Assembly (NCBI GenBank): GCA_017656255.1
Contig: JACDOE010000002.1
Span: 68,033 to 132,032 of the forward strand
Source of the DNA: Bacillaceae bacterium
Lineage (GTDB): Bacteria; Bacillota; Bacilli; JACDOE01
Direction: 5' to 3'
Length of the DNA: 64,000 nt
Shown: positions 1-8,202 of the stretch, in pieces
Position numbering within the stretch: position 1 is the stretch's first letter
Layout of the letters: the number at the start of each line of letters is the position of its first letter
Notes under the pieces: model-generated
Seen by the model: the letters and a program-made list of their open reading frames with translations, nothing else
The model's database searches: none
What the model was told of the DNA's origin: nothing
Made by a program: the position numbers and the translations under genes

Positions 1-1
1 T

Positions 2-496
2 CGCATCCCGCTGCCGGATGAAGTGGCCGTCACCGATCCGATCGACTTTGCCGATGAGGCGGATCACCTTTACTGGCGAGACATCATGGAATCTGGAGAC
101 AGCCGTTCATTGCGGACCATGGTCACGGTAACCGATGCTGTCTACTCGCTCACCGTGGAGAACGGCTACTGGTATGAGGGCGAATGGAACGCATTTCCGG
201 ATGTCACCATAACCATTCCATTTGAGACCGATGAAGAAGAGTTGATAAGTGATGCCATCGCGGGATTGAAATCGGCTGATCTACAGGGGCAGGCTGAGCA
301 AACCCTGGAGATGCTGGAACAGTTTCAGGTTCAACCTCCCACCACGACATCGGAACTGGAGGGGGCCATCGACCAGCTGAGCAAAACCCTCCATCTGCTG
401 GCGACCGAACCTGAACATGACACCCTACGGTATCGTCTGGAGCGTGTGCTGGATCTCTATCAGGCAATCTGGTATTTGGGAGGTAGAACGGGATGA
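2..496 (+). CDS. 3' part of an unrecognised gene, cut by the left edge
   Basis: The frame is open through position 2 with no stop, so this is the C-terminal part of a longer protein. The GTG at 23 has no ribosome site and is probably an internal valine. The visible 165 residues begin with an acidic, beta-rich stretch and end in a helical half (about residues 80-160) with regularly spaced leucines. I do not recognise a family and see no membrane segment in this part. The stop overlaps the start of the next gene as ATGA (493-496), so the two are very probably translationally coupled. That suggests the product works with the large secreted toxin-like protein downstream, perhaps as a partner or secretion factor; this is inference only. 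Confidence 0.6.
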   Translation, partial: RIPLPDEVAVTDPIDFADEADHLYWRDIMESGDSRSLRTMVTVTDAVYSLTVENGYWYEGEWNAFPDVTITIPFETDEEELISDAIAGLKSADLQGQAEQTLEMLEQFQVQPPTTTSELEGAIDQLSKTLHLLATEPEHDTLRYRLERVLDLYQAIWYLGGRTG

Positions 497-3400
497 ATGC
501 TTTCGGAAAATATAAAAGATGGATGCGAAGCCTGACCTTTTTGCTCCTGTTTACGTTCAGTTTCAGTTTCGGATTTCCCACCCATTTTATCATGGCCGGG
601 TATCAACTGAAGCAATTCCATGCGCCGACCGCTTTTGCCGCATCGTCTGGATCTAACGGGGAGTCGTTTCGGACGGAGTTGAGCCGGCTGGCGCAGGAAC
701 TGGATGCATTGTACGATCAGATTCAATCCGATATCGAAAAAGAAGATTTAAAGGCGATCAAAGAAACACTCAAACAGATTCAAAAAACGCTGAAAGATTC
801 CAGGTTGAAGGTTGACAATGAATTTGACCGTCAGGCGGAACGTTTAAGCCGGATCAAGGCACAGAATGCCTTAAAGCGCCAGGCCAGATTTCAGGATCAG
901 CTGGATCAGGGATTCAGTGATCTGGAAGCTCAAATCAAGGCGTTGCAACAACTGGTCAGCAGAGGGAACAGTTTTCAGCAACTGGATGAAGAGGCTATCC
1001 GTCTCGCTCTGGGTGAAATAAGAGATTTAATGAAGCCGGAGACACCGGAATTTCCGATGGGGAACAAACTCCCCCATCGGAATCTGGCCACAGAGCCTCA
1101 GAGCCCGGATGCTTCTGTATCCACTACGTCTGAAATAGAATCGATGTCCCTTCCGGATCAACCGGGAAGTGAGGATCTGGCTGAAACACCGGAAACACGC
1201 GTGACAGATGCCATCAGGCAACTGGCTGATTCCCTTGGGGATGATCCTCAGGCGCTCTATGAATATGTGCGTAACCATATCGAATTTGAGCCCTATTACG
1301 GTTCCCGCAAAGGGGCGCAGGGCACCCTGGATCAAAAAGAAGGAAACGACTATGACCAGGCCTCGCTGTTGATTGCCCTGCTGAGGTATCACGATATACC
1401 GGCCCGGTATGTCCGGGGTGTGGTGGAAGTCCCCGTTGAACAGGCGATGAACTGGGCGGGGGCGGAAACACCGGAAGCCGCAATCCGTGTGCTGGGGTCC
1501 GCCGGTATTCCGGTTACCGGTGTAGTGTCTCAGGGGAAAGTGACGGCCGTCCGTATGGAACATGTCTGGGCAGAAGCTTATGTCCCATATGAAAACTACA
1601 GGGGTCAGGGAGAGCGTACCGGAACCCATGTCTGGGTCCCGCTGGATCCGAGTTTCAAACAATATACAGAAAAAGAAGGGCTGGATTTTCAACAGTTCGG
1701 GGAGATCAATCAGGATACGATTTTCCGGGCGATGAATGACAGTGCCCGATCCGGAGATGGCCTCAGCACCGCCTATGTGAATATGCAATCGATTCAGCAA
1801 CAGGTGCTTCAGGCGGTGGATGAGCTGGAAACCTATGTCCAGGATAACGATCTGGCCGGGGCCCCGCTTGAAGAGTTAATCGGCGGAAGGGACATTGTCG
1901 AGGAAAATCTCGGATTGTTGCCTCTTTCATTGCCCTATGAGATTGTAGAGGTTTCGGATGAATTCCGGGAAGTCCCGGACGCTTTAAGTGATCGTATCGG
2001 CTTCCGAATCAGCGGAGCAGATCCATTCGGATTCCAGTTTTATGGAGAGGCCGATTTTGAATACCAGGCAAGGGCCGTGGATCTTTACGGGAAACGCCTC
2101 ACCCTGTCCTGGGTCCCGGCCACTCAGGAAGATGAGGATATCATCGAAGAGTACGGCGGCCTGTTTCAGACCCCCGCTTATCTGGTACAGGTAAAACCGG
2201 TGATCAAGGCGGACGGTGAGGTGATTGCCGAAGGTCAGCCGGTGGGCCTGGGTTACAATCAGCAATTTACCATAGACATGCAGTCGGCCGGAAAAACACC
2301 GGAACAAGTGGTGAACCCGGTGACCACCGGTTCCTTTTACGCGATTATCTTCAATTACGGCAAGATTTCCGCCGGAGAACTGAATGAGATTCAGGCCGGC
2401 ATTGAACAACTGCAGGGAACAGTCACGGAAGAGAACCTGTATACAGATGAAGCGATGGGAGAAATTCTGAATGCGGCGGGGAAAGCCTATTTTGCCCAGC
2501 TGGATGTGACGGATCAGATCATCGCCCAGCAGTATGACGTTGAGGCGACTCCCCTGTTAAAAGAAGCAATGACCGGTTATCGGGTCAATGTCAGTTATAT
2601 GTTCATGAGCCCGGTGCAGATCAATGCGGGTGGCCTGTTCATCGATGTGGACCACAATGTCTACTCGGTGGTCAGCCAGACCGGGCAGGACGATGACCGG
2701 GTTGCGTTTATGCTGGCATCCGGCATGATTGCTTCCGCCATGGAACACGGCATTTACGAGCAACTGATCGGGGTGCCTTCTGTATCGGCGATCAAAATTC
2801 TCGAAGAAGCTAATAATAGAGGGGTTCCGCTTTATACGGTGACCTCGGGCAATGTCCAGGAAATCCTGCCTGAATTAAGTGTCAGCTCAACCGTCAAAAC
2901 AGACATCTCCAATGCGGTCAATCAGGGAAGAATTGTCCTGATACCGGAGCACAATATTCAGTATTATGACTGGAACGGTGCCGGGTATATCGTACTGGAT
3001 CCCGATACAGGCGCCGCCGGGTATATGATCAGCGGCGGTATTGCCGGGGGTTCGTCCAGTCTGATTGTGACGCTGGCTGCCCTCATTGCCGTGATCGATA
3101 CGATCATCATGATCCTGTCCTCGCTCAGCCTGCTGGCTGCGGGAACCATTGTCGGCGCAATCTTCGGCATTGCCCTGCTGGCACTGGCCATAGCCTTTGC
3201 GGTCCAGTTGACTAATTTGATGATTGATTACTATATTTACGGAGACACGGCAGCCGGTCAGGCGATTATAGGGGAAGCGTTACTGAGTATTATCGGAGCC
3301 ATCGGCGGTAGTGTGCTGGCCAAGGTCATCCCGGGACTCAGCCGATTCCTGGATGATGCGTACCAGGCTGTCAAAAACGCGTTGAAACATACGGACATCG

Positions 3401-4314
3401 CGGAACAACTGGCCAAAGACTATTCCGATGACTTTGTGGATAGCCTGGTCCGGCATTCCGGAACTGATGTGCTGGAAGAAGCGTCTGATATTGTAAGAGG
3501 CCTGGAACGCTCGGGTGTCAGTAAGGACCTGATAGAAGAGGTCGGACACTCGGCTGGAAAAGAGGGGCTTGAACAACTGCAGAATCTGGTCAACAAGGGA
3601 CTGAATGAATCCCAGATCCGTCAGATTCTGGACAGTAAAATCGGTCTGGATGACGCATCCCGACTGGCTGACAGCCAGATTCTTCCCGAACAGTATCTGG
3701 ATTACGGCATTCGTAACGGAACGGAAGCCCGGGCGGTTAGTGACCTGCTGGACAACGGACTCAGTAAGGAAGCGATTGAGACGATCACCGGCAACGGGGT
3801 CAAACCTTCCTATTTTGAAAAATTGGGAGTGGACACCGTTGAAGGGGCGACCAAATATATCGATGACCTGAATAACGGACAAAGAATCGCCGACCTGACC
3901 GGTGATGTGGTGAAGTATCCGGACGGCAATGTGTGGGATCTGGATCATTTTACAAGAGGGAAAGAAATTGATGAACTGCTTGGAAACAACCTCGGTGACA
4001 ACTTCCCGGTAATTGACAAATATGATCCTGACAGTCGGATCATTACCAGCATCAAGAGTTATAATCCGTCCTTGAAAAGTCACCAGGGTTCCCAATTTTA
4101 TAGTAATATTAAAAGGGACATCGATAAGTTGAATGAATTTAAAGATGCATACTGGAATGACATAGATATCAACCCCAACCTTTATGACACCAAAACGCTG
4201 CAAATTGCACTGCCGGATGTGAAACTGACCGGCACCCAGGTTGACAGTTTGAACCGTGCAATCGATTATGCCCGCGGTCTGAAAATTGATGTTGTCATTA
4301 CTGTTGTGAACTAG
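493..4314 (+). CDS. Secreted transglutaminase-fold polymorphic toxin with C-terminal nuclease-like domain
   Basis: A 1273-residue protein with a GGGAGG ribosome site 9 nt before its ATG. In order: signal peptide (about 1-50, ending AFAA), long coiled coil (55-180), transglutaminase-like fold (about 235-395), a long beta-rich region, a glycine/alanine-rich hydrophobic segment (about 850-950) that could insert in a membrane, helical repeats (950-1130), and a C-terminal module (about 1140-1273). In the transglutaminase core the His (H357, EHVWAEAY) and Asp (D385, PLDPSFK) are present, but the catalytic Cys position reads NDYDQAS, and I find no cysteine anywhere in the protein, so this domain is probably structural. 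The C-terminal module carries E1158/E1161, D1175 (VIDKYD) and K1188 (SIKS), the layout of PD-(D/E)XK nuclease toxins of the CdiA-CT type. Two small genes follow directly, as immunity genes do. The toxin role is inference; the domain order is visible. Confidence 0.72.
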   Translation: MNAFGKYKRWMRSLTFLLLFTFSFSFGFPTHFIMAGYQLKQFHAPTAFAASSGSNGESFRTELSRLAQELDALYDQIQSDIEKEDLKAIKETLKQIQKTLKDSRLKVDNEFDRQAERLSRIKAQNALKRQARFQDQLDQGFSDLEAQIKALQQLVSRGNSFQQLDEEAIRLALGEIRDLMKPETPEFPMGNKLPHRNLATEPQSPDASVSTTSEIESMSLPDQPGSEDLAETPETRVTDAIRQLADSLGDDPQALYEYVRNHIEFEPYYGSRKGAQGTLDQKEGNDYDQASLLIALLRYHDIPARYVRGVVEVPVEQAMNWAGAETPEAAIRVLGSAGIPVTGVVSQGKVTAVRMEHVWAEAYVPYENYRGQGERTGTHVWVPLDPSFKQYTEKEGLDFQQFGEINQDTIFRAMNDSARSGDGLSTAYVNMQSIQQQVLQAVDELETYVQDNDLAGAPLEELIGGRDIVEENLGLLPLSLPYEIVEVSDEFREVPDALSDRIGFRISGADPFGFQFYGEADFEYQARAVDLYGKRLTLSWVPATQEDEDIIEEYGGLFQTPAYLVQVKPVIKADGEVIAEGQPVGLGYNQQFTIDMQSAGKTPEQVVNPVTTGSFYAIIFNYGKISAGELNEIQAGIEQLQGTVTEENLYTDEAMGEILNAAGKAYFAQLDVTDQIIAQQYDVEATPLLKEAMTGYRVNVSYMFMSPVQINAGGLFIDVDHNVYSVVSQTGQDDDRVAFMLASGMIASAMEHGIYEQLIGVPSVSAIKILEEANNRGVPLYTVTSGNVQEILPELSVSSTVKTDISNAVNQGRIVLIPEHNIQYYDWNGAGYIVLDPDTGAAGYMISGGIAGGSSSLIVTLAALIAVIDTIIMILSSLSLLAAGTIVGAIFGIALLALAIAFAVQLTNLMIDYYIYGDTAAGQAIIGEALLSIIGAIGGSVLAKVIPGLSRFLDDAYQAVKNALKHTDIAEQLAKDYSDDFVDSLVRHSGTDVLEEASDIVRGLERSGVSKDLIEEVGHSAGKEGLEQLQNLVNKGLNESQIRQILDSKIGLDDASRLADSQILPEQYLDYGIRNGTEARAVSDLLDNGLSKEAIETITGNGVKPSYFEKLGVDTVEGATKYIDDLNNGQRIADLTGDVVKYPDGNVWDLDHFTRGKEIDELLGNNLGDNFPVIDKYDPDSRIITSIKSYNPSLKSHQGSQFYSNIKRDIDKLNEFKDAYWNDIDINPNLYDTKTLQIALPDVKLTGTQVDSLNRAIDYARGLKIDVVITVVN

Positions 4315-4333
4315 AGAAAGGAGGAACGCGGAA

Positions 4334-4771
4334 ATGAAGATGTATAGAGCCAGTGTTTTTAAAGATGAGCACGATACGATATTGATGTTTCCTGTGGGAA
4401 GAGATGAAAATGGTATTCCCAGGACAATGAATCAACATATTAAGTTAGAGCCTCCATATGCGGTTGAGATGATCGGGGAAAAATTACTGCAGTGTCTGGA
4501 AATGTCCGCAACCGATGAGCCTGTCTCGGCAGAAGGGAAACGTGCGTTTGAAAGTGCAACCGGGATTAAAAGTTTTAAAAAATTCTCGCAAAACCGTTTG
4601 ATGGTGGGTGTGACCTGGCTGGAAGACAGGGGATATATCTTTTCCGCCTATAAAAGGGATAAAAAAGGTGCTTACCTGGGAACGGGAGAAGAGAATAACC
4701 TGGGTTCCGGGGCTGGTCCGGAAGCAATTGGGGAGATGCTACTGGAAACGTTTAAGCTGAGTAGTTGTTGA
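4334..4771 (+). CDS. Probable immunity protein, copy 1
   Basis: 145 residues, ATG start with GGAGG 9 nt upstream, 19 nt after the toxin stop. No signal peptide or membrane segment, so it is probably cytoplasmic, as expected of an immunity protein that neutralises a nuclease toxin. I do not recognise a named family from sequence alone. It is closely similar along its whole length to the gene at 4908, including identical first 13 residues (MKMYRASVFKDEH) and an identical C-terminal tail (ETFKLSSC). Position immediately after the toxin domain, small size and duplication are what support the immunity call. It is followed by its own intrinsic terminator. Confidence 0.6.
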   Translation: MKMYRASVFKDEHDTILMFPVGRDENGIPRTMNQHIKLEPPYAVEMIGEKLLQCLEMSATDEPVSAEGKRAFESATGIKSFKKFSQNRLMVGVTWLEDRGYIFSAYKRDKKGAYLGTGEENNLGSGAGPEAIGEMLLETFKLSSC

Positions 4772-4790
4772 CAGGTTGGGATTTTAATTT

Positions 4791-4829
4791 GGCGCGCATC
4801 GGAGTTCAACTACCGGTGCGCGTCGTTTT
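4791..4829 (+). terminator. Intrinsic terminator after immunity copy 1
   Basis: Stem GGCGCGCATCGG / CCGGTGCGCGTC (GU pairs tolerated) with a 9-11 nt loop and a TTTT tail. The same structure recurs after copy 2, so it was duplicated with the gene. Confidence 0.75.
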
Positions 4830-4907
4830 AAGTTTGTGGTGGGCGGAAAAAAGGGCTCTATTTTATCGTTGGGGTACGATTATTAACTGGAAAGGAGGAA
4901 TGCGGAA

Positions 4908-5348
4908 TTGAAGATGTATAGAGCCAGTGTTTTTAAAGATGAGCACGATACGATATTGATGTTTCCTGTGGGGAGAGATGAAAATGGTATTCCGACGATG
5001 ATGAATCAACATATTAAAGTTGACCCTCCATACACGGCGAAGGATGTCGGGGAGAACCTGTTACACTGCCTTGAGATGTCTGGCACCGATCAGCCTGTTT
5101 CTTCGGAAGAAGGGAAACGTTCATTTGCAGATGCAACTGGAATCAAAAGCTTTAAGAAATTCTCGCAAAACCGTCTATTGGTGAATGTGGTGTGGCTGGA
5201 AGACAGGGGCTATATCTTTTCCGCCAATAAGAGAGACACGAAAGGTGCTTACCTGGGAACGGGAAAAGAGAATAATCTGGATTCCGGGGCTGGTGCGGAA
5301 GCAATTGGGGAGATGCTACTGGAAACGTTTAAGCTGAGTAGTTGTTGA
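4908..5348 (+). CDS. Probable immunity protein, copy 2
   Basis: 146 residues, paralogue of the preceding gene (roughly four in five residues the same by eye). Here the start codon aligned with copy 1 is TTG rather than ATG (GAATTGAAGATG versus GAAATGAAGATG), with the AAAGGAGG site retained at the same distance, so translation is probably weaker. Differences concentrate at residues 30-65, for example a KVDPPYTAKDVGENLLHC stretch where copy 1 has KLEPPYAVEMIGEKLLQC, and an extra Glu near residue 67. This may be a second immunity gene with altered toxin specificity, or a dosage copy. No toxin fragment remains between the copies. Confidence 0.58.
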   Translation: MKMYRASVFKDEHDTILMFPVGRDENGIPTMMNQHIKVDPPYTAKDVGENLLHCLEMSGTDQPVSSEEGKRSFADATGIKSFKKFSQNRLLVNVVWLEDRGYIFSANKRDTKGAYLGTGKENNLDSGAGAEAIGEMLLETFKLSSC

Positions 5349-5366
5349 TAGGTCGGGATTTAATTT

Positions 5367-5407
5367 GGCGCGTATCGGAGTTCAATTGCCGGTGCGCGTC
5401 GTTTTTT
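5367..5407 (+). terminator. Intrinsic terminator after immunity copy 2
   Basis: Stem GGCGCGTATCGG / CCGGTGCGCGTC followed by TTTTTT; homologous to the hairpin at 4791-4829. Confidence 0.78.
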
Positions 5408-5429
5408 GCTATCACGTGGTGGTGTGGAG

Positions 5430-5615
5430 GGACAATAGCGGAAAATAATTCCATTAATCGACGTTTTTGCTTCGATTTTTGAAAAAAAGAGGAAAAATAT
5501 TTCAGTTAATCATGCATTTTTAATATGATGCGAAGGATTCAAGCTGAATAGAGGAAAATTTTTGCGCTACATTTTTAGGTTCATCTGAATTTCGAGAAAT
5601 AGCGGAAAAATAGGA
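5430..5615 (-). repeat. Dispersed AT-rich intergenic repeat, copy A
   Basis: The 323 bp between the immunity genes and the HIT gene hold, besides the terminator, an AT-rich block with recurring TAGCGGAAAA / TAGAGGAAAA words (5435, 5487, 5548, 5602) and a core which on the minus strand reads TTGAATCCTTCGCATCATAT (5518-5542). The same core and words recur at 34.1 kb and 44.5 kb. I see no coding potential in it. Confidence 0.6.
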
Positions 5616-5671
5616 CCCCATTTTTTCAGGTGCAAGGCCGGCCCGATCCTTGACACCTGTATCACATAAAC

Positions 5672-6121
5672 TCAAATCAACTTTTTCAATTCATCCCACA
5701 AAGCTCTTTTCAATTCCTCCAGTTCCTCGCGACCGGGTCTGGCGCTTTCTGAGAACATGACCTCCCGCGGCGTCCACCAGACGGGACCTACGGAGTTAGT
5801 CTCGGTCAATCTCCTGGGGAAAATATGCCAGTGCATATGGGCATCCCCGTTCCCGAGAAGTTCGTAATTTAATTTATCGCACTTAAATGCCCTGTACACC
5901 GCTTCCGCCACCTGGCTCATTTCCATCAGAAACATCTCTTTATAGTCCTGATCCAGTTCGTGCAGTTCACGTTTGTGTTCTTTACACAGAAAAAGGGTGT
6001 ATCCCTTAAAATACTGATGATCTCCGATGACCACATAGCCTGTTTTTAATTCCGCAACGTAATAGGGATTCGTCCCTTTTTGAATCATGTCGATTCGGTT
6101 ACAAATCAAGCAACCAGTCAT
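5672..6121 (-). CDS. HIT-family hydrolase
   Basis: 149 residues of the histidine triad superfamily, which hydrolyse or transfer nucleotides at phosphoramide or phosphoanhydride bonds in the cytoplasm. The triad HMHWHIFPR lies near residue 101, and an N-terminal CLIC pair near residues 4-7 could bind metal. Length is normal for HIT proteins. A GGAGG site lies 7 nt before the ATG. It lies 15 bp downstream of fosB on the same strand, so the two may share a transcript; the real nucleotide substrate cannot be told from sequence. Confidence 0.85.
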   Translation of the reverse strand: MTGCLICNRIDMIQKGTNPYYVAELKTGYVVIGDHQYFKGYTLFLCKEHKRELHELDQDYKEMFLMEMSQVAEAVYRAFKCDKLNYELLGNGDAHMHWHIFPRRLTETNSVGPVWWTPREVMFSESARPGREELEELKRALWDELKKLI

Positions 6122-6136
6122 TTCCCATCCTCCATC

Positions 6137-6556
6137 TCAGTAAAATTCCATTTCCTCTTTATCACTTCGGTAGTAGTTCAGGCGATCCTGCAGGGTGCCG
6201 GTATGAAATTCAAATTTGTGGCCGTCCGGGTCGGTAAAATAAACCGAGCGTTTGTCCCGCTCATCTCTTTCTCTGCCGGGAAGGATATTGATGTCCAGAT
6301 TCTCAAGTCTCTCAACGATTGAATCGAAATCTTCTTCTTTGACCGAGAAGGCGATATGGGTGTACGAATGGGCGATTTCTTCACGGGGAATATCCTTTTG
6401 CACATTGAGTGCCAGCCAGATTCCGTTCAGATCAAAATAAGCCGTGCGTCGACCCTTCACCAGCAGTCTGGCACCGAAAACCTGCTGATAAAACGCCATC
6501 GATTTCCCCAGGTCCGAGACCGAGAACGTCAGGTGATTGATTCCGCCGATTTCCAT
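6137..6556 (-). CDS. fosB: FosB metallothiol transferase
   Basis: 139 residues of the vicinal oxygen chelate (VOC) fold, strongly resembling Bacillus FosB, which opens the epoxide of fosfomycin with bacillithiol or cysteine using a divalent metal. Recognisable family blocks are INHLTFSV with metal His8, [20 protein letters not shown] with the second metal His, and [18 protein letters not shown] with the metal Glu and the substrate-site residues. Length matches the family. Ribosome site GGAGGG 7 nt before ATG. It sits between a HIT gene and a small membrane protein gene on the same strand. Fosfomycin resistance is expected from the family, not shown. Confidence 0.93.
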   Translation of the reverse strand: MEIGGINHLTFSVSDLGKSMAFYQQVFGARLLVKGRRTAYFDLNGIWLALNVQKDIPREEIAHSYTHIAFSVKEEDFDSIVERLENLDINILPGRERDERDKRSVYFTDPDGHKFEFHTGTLQDRLNYYRSDKEEMEFY

Positions 6557-6571
6557 GTTTATCCCTCCAGA

Positions 6572-6862
6572 TCATATCAATTTTCTGATTCCTTCACTGA
6601 CAATCAGCCAGAAGGGGAAGTATAGGAGCTCCGGCAACAACAAATAAAAAAGGGTGTCGATATCCTTTTTTAATCCACGTGGCAGGGCCAGAAAAACCAC
6701 AAAGAAGAACAGGGGATACGCAAAAAAGGACACATAAAAGGCCAGATGCAGCATGTCCCCGGGATCTTTGCCTGCCACCCGGATAATCGTATATTCGAAG
6801 ATAAAATACAATCCGATGGCCCACCAGAACCACCGGGGTTGATCCGGTTCTTTTTTAGCCAT
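6572..6862 (-). CDS. Small membrane protein, unknown function
   Basis: I chose the start at 6862 (MAKKEPDQ) because AAGGAGAA lies 6 nt before it; a longer reading to 6910 has no ribosome site. The 96 residues hold about three hydrophobic segments (WWAIGLYFIFEYTII; LAFYVSFFAYPLFFFVVFLAL; TLFYLLLPELLYFPFWLIV), with a basic loop between the second and third. No family recognised. First gene of a likely three-gene minus-strand unit with fosB and the HIT gene (15 bp gaps). Confidence 0.65.
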   Translation of the reverse strand: MAKKEPDQPRWFWWAIGLYFIFEYTIIRVAGKDPGDMLHLAFYVSFFAYPLFFFVVFLALPRGLKKDIDTLFYLLLPELLYFPFWLIVSEGIRKLI

Positions 6863-7000
6863 GGAGTTCTCCTTCCTGTTAAATGATGGAACGTTCTGCT
6901 CTATCCCCATTCTAACTTAATTTTGAAACGACGGGGAACATGTTAAAATCATGATAAATAACACACATACAAAGAGGGACTCGAAAGGAGGCATCACATC

Positions 7001-7696
7001 ATGGCGCTGTTTGACCGCTCCGCAACCACCTATGACAACTGGTGTAGTACCCCGCTGGGTGCAACCGTCGATGAGCTGGAAAAAGCATTGATCGCCAAAG
7101 CGGCCGACCCCCAACCGGGGGAAAAGGCGCTGGACCTGGGGTGTGGCACTGGCATTTATACCCTGTGGCTGGCCAAAATGGGATTACGCGTGACAGGAAT
7201 CGATATTTCGCGCGAAATGCTGCATCAGGCCAGAGAAAAAGCCGCCCGCGAAAACGTTCAGGTTGATTTGCTTTCGGGTGATATACACAACCTTCCCTTC
7301 CCCGACGATATCTTTGATCTTGTGATCGGTAACATCGTCCTGGAATTTGTGGATGATCCCAAACAGGTCGTATCAGAAGCTTTGCGGGTGATAAAAAAAG
7401 GAGGACGTCTCGTCATCGGCCTGATTCACCCGGATGGGTACTGGGGGCGAACCTATGCCTCCAAAGGCCGGCAGGATAAAGACAGTGTGTTTGCCGGCGC
7501 AAAGTTTTATGACGAGGCAACGATCCGGTCATGGGAACCGGCATATTTTGACACCATCGACTACGGCCTGTACATCACACCGGATAATTTTAATAACAGG
7601 GAACAGGCGCTTCAACTGGAAAAAAAGATGTCACAAGAAAAAAACCAGCAACAGGCTGGTTATGTGGTGGCCAGATGGGTGAAGTCGTTAAGTTGA
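7001..7696 (+). CDS. Class I SAM-dependent methyltransferase
   Basis: 231 residues. Motif I ALDLGCGTGIYT (about residues 42-53) binds S-adenosylmethionine, the acidic end of the next strand is GIDIS (about 66-70), and the FDLVIGNIVLEF block follows, giving the methyltransferase 11/25 fold. The N-terminal FDRSATTYDNWCSTPLG resembles small-molecule methyltransferases of the UbiE/BioC broad group. AAGGAGG 9 nt before ATG. Monocistronic, convergent with the tautomerase gene. Substrate unknown. Confidence 0.85.
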   Translation: MALFDRSATTYDNWCSTPLGATVDELEKALIAKAADPQPGEKALDLGCGTGIYTLWLAKMGLRVTGIDISREMLHQAREKAARENVQVDLLSGDIHNLPFPDDIFDLVIGNIVLEFVDDPKQVVSEALRVIKKGGRLVIGLIHPDGYWGRTYASKGRQDKDSVFAGAKFYDEATIRSWEPAYFDTIDYGLYITPDNFNNREQALQLEKKMSQEKNQQQAGYVVARWVKSLS

Positions 7697-7727
7697 AAAT
7701 CTGCGTCACTTTTGAATTCGGAAGATT

Positions 7728-7765
7728 CCTGTTACAAACATACCCGCGAGTATGTTTGTAACAGG
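7728..7765. repeat. Dispersed palindrome, copy 1
   Basis: Perfect 16 bp arms CCTGTTACAAACATAC and GTATGTTTGTAACAGG around a 6 nt centre (CCGCGA). It sits between two convergent genes and could act as a two-way terminator, but neither side has a U tract. Related palindromes occur at 36057 and 47438. Confidence 0.8.
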
Positions 7766-7775
7766 ACCTATCAGA

Positions 7776-7985
7776 TTACTCGCCGCGTTTACGCCTTTCC
7801 GTAACCGTTTCTCCGGCAATGCCCCAGTTATCGGTTTCCACTTCGTCAATCACGACCACCGTCGTCTTCGGATTCTTCCCCAGCACATTTTGGAGTAAAT
7901 CGGTCACCCCTTTGATCAACTGCTGTTTCTGCTCCGGTGTGACCGGTTCTTTTTCCCGGGTCACCTTAATGTTAACGTATGGCAT
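7776..7985 (-). CDS. 4-oxalocrotonate tautomerase family protein
   Basis: Start set at 7985 so that the mature protein begins PYVNIKVTRE, because the catalytic base of this superfamily is the N-terminal proline exposed after Met removal. An in-frame ATG nine bases upstream would bury it. AAAGG lies 9 nt before the chosen ATG. 69 residues, the usual monomer size (about 60-75), working as a hexamer or dimer in the cytoplasm to tautomerise small keto-acids. The body carries TPEQKQQLIKGVTDLL and the family-like VVIDEV strand. Substrate unknown. Confidence 0.85.
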   Translation of the reverse strand: MPYVNIKVTREKEPVTPEQKQQLIKGVTDLLQNVLGKNPKTTVVVIDEVETDNWGIAGETVTERRKRGE

Positions 7986-8202
7986 CCTTCTCATCCTTTC
8001 TCCTGAAAAGAGTTGTGTATTTTCTCTTTTATTTTATCGCAAATTTCTAAAAAATTAATCGGAATAATAGATTCGGGACAAAATACATTATTTATAAACA
8101 CATCGAACAAGCCGGTGGAAGGAGGGAGTGTGGCATTTGACGGCTGACCGGTGGTGTCGCCGGGTACCATAAACCAATCTGTAAAGGAGGAACGGACTGA
8201 TC

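Larger units (their letters stand above)
4317..5406 (+). repeat. Tandem direct duplication of gene plus terminator (about 515 bp unit)
   Basis: The segments 4317-4829 and 4891-5406 match in ribosome site, coding region and terminator hairpin. A 60 bp unrelated spacer (4831-4890) separates them. The first 100 bp of the coding regions are almost identical at DNA level while the middle has diverged. Confidence 0.85.

Noticed and set aside
23-496. GTG at 23 as a gene start
   Set aside because: No ribosome site and the frame is open to the window edge, so it is an internal codon.
1027-1800. 257-codon open frame on the minus strand
   Set aside because: Shadow of the transglutaminase region, no SD and low-quality composition.
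3280-4203. 307-codon open frame on the minus strand inside the toxin gene
   Set aside because: It is the complement of a well-formed coding region with signal peptide and recognisable domains; no ribosome site and implausible composition.
5430-5615. CRISPR array
   Set aside because: The recurring words are irregularly spaced, imperfect and have no constant spacer length; no cas genes nearby.
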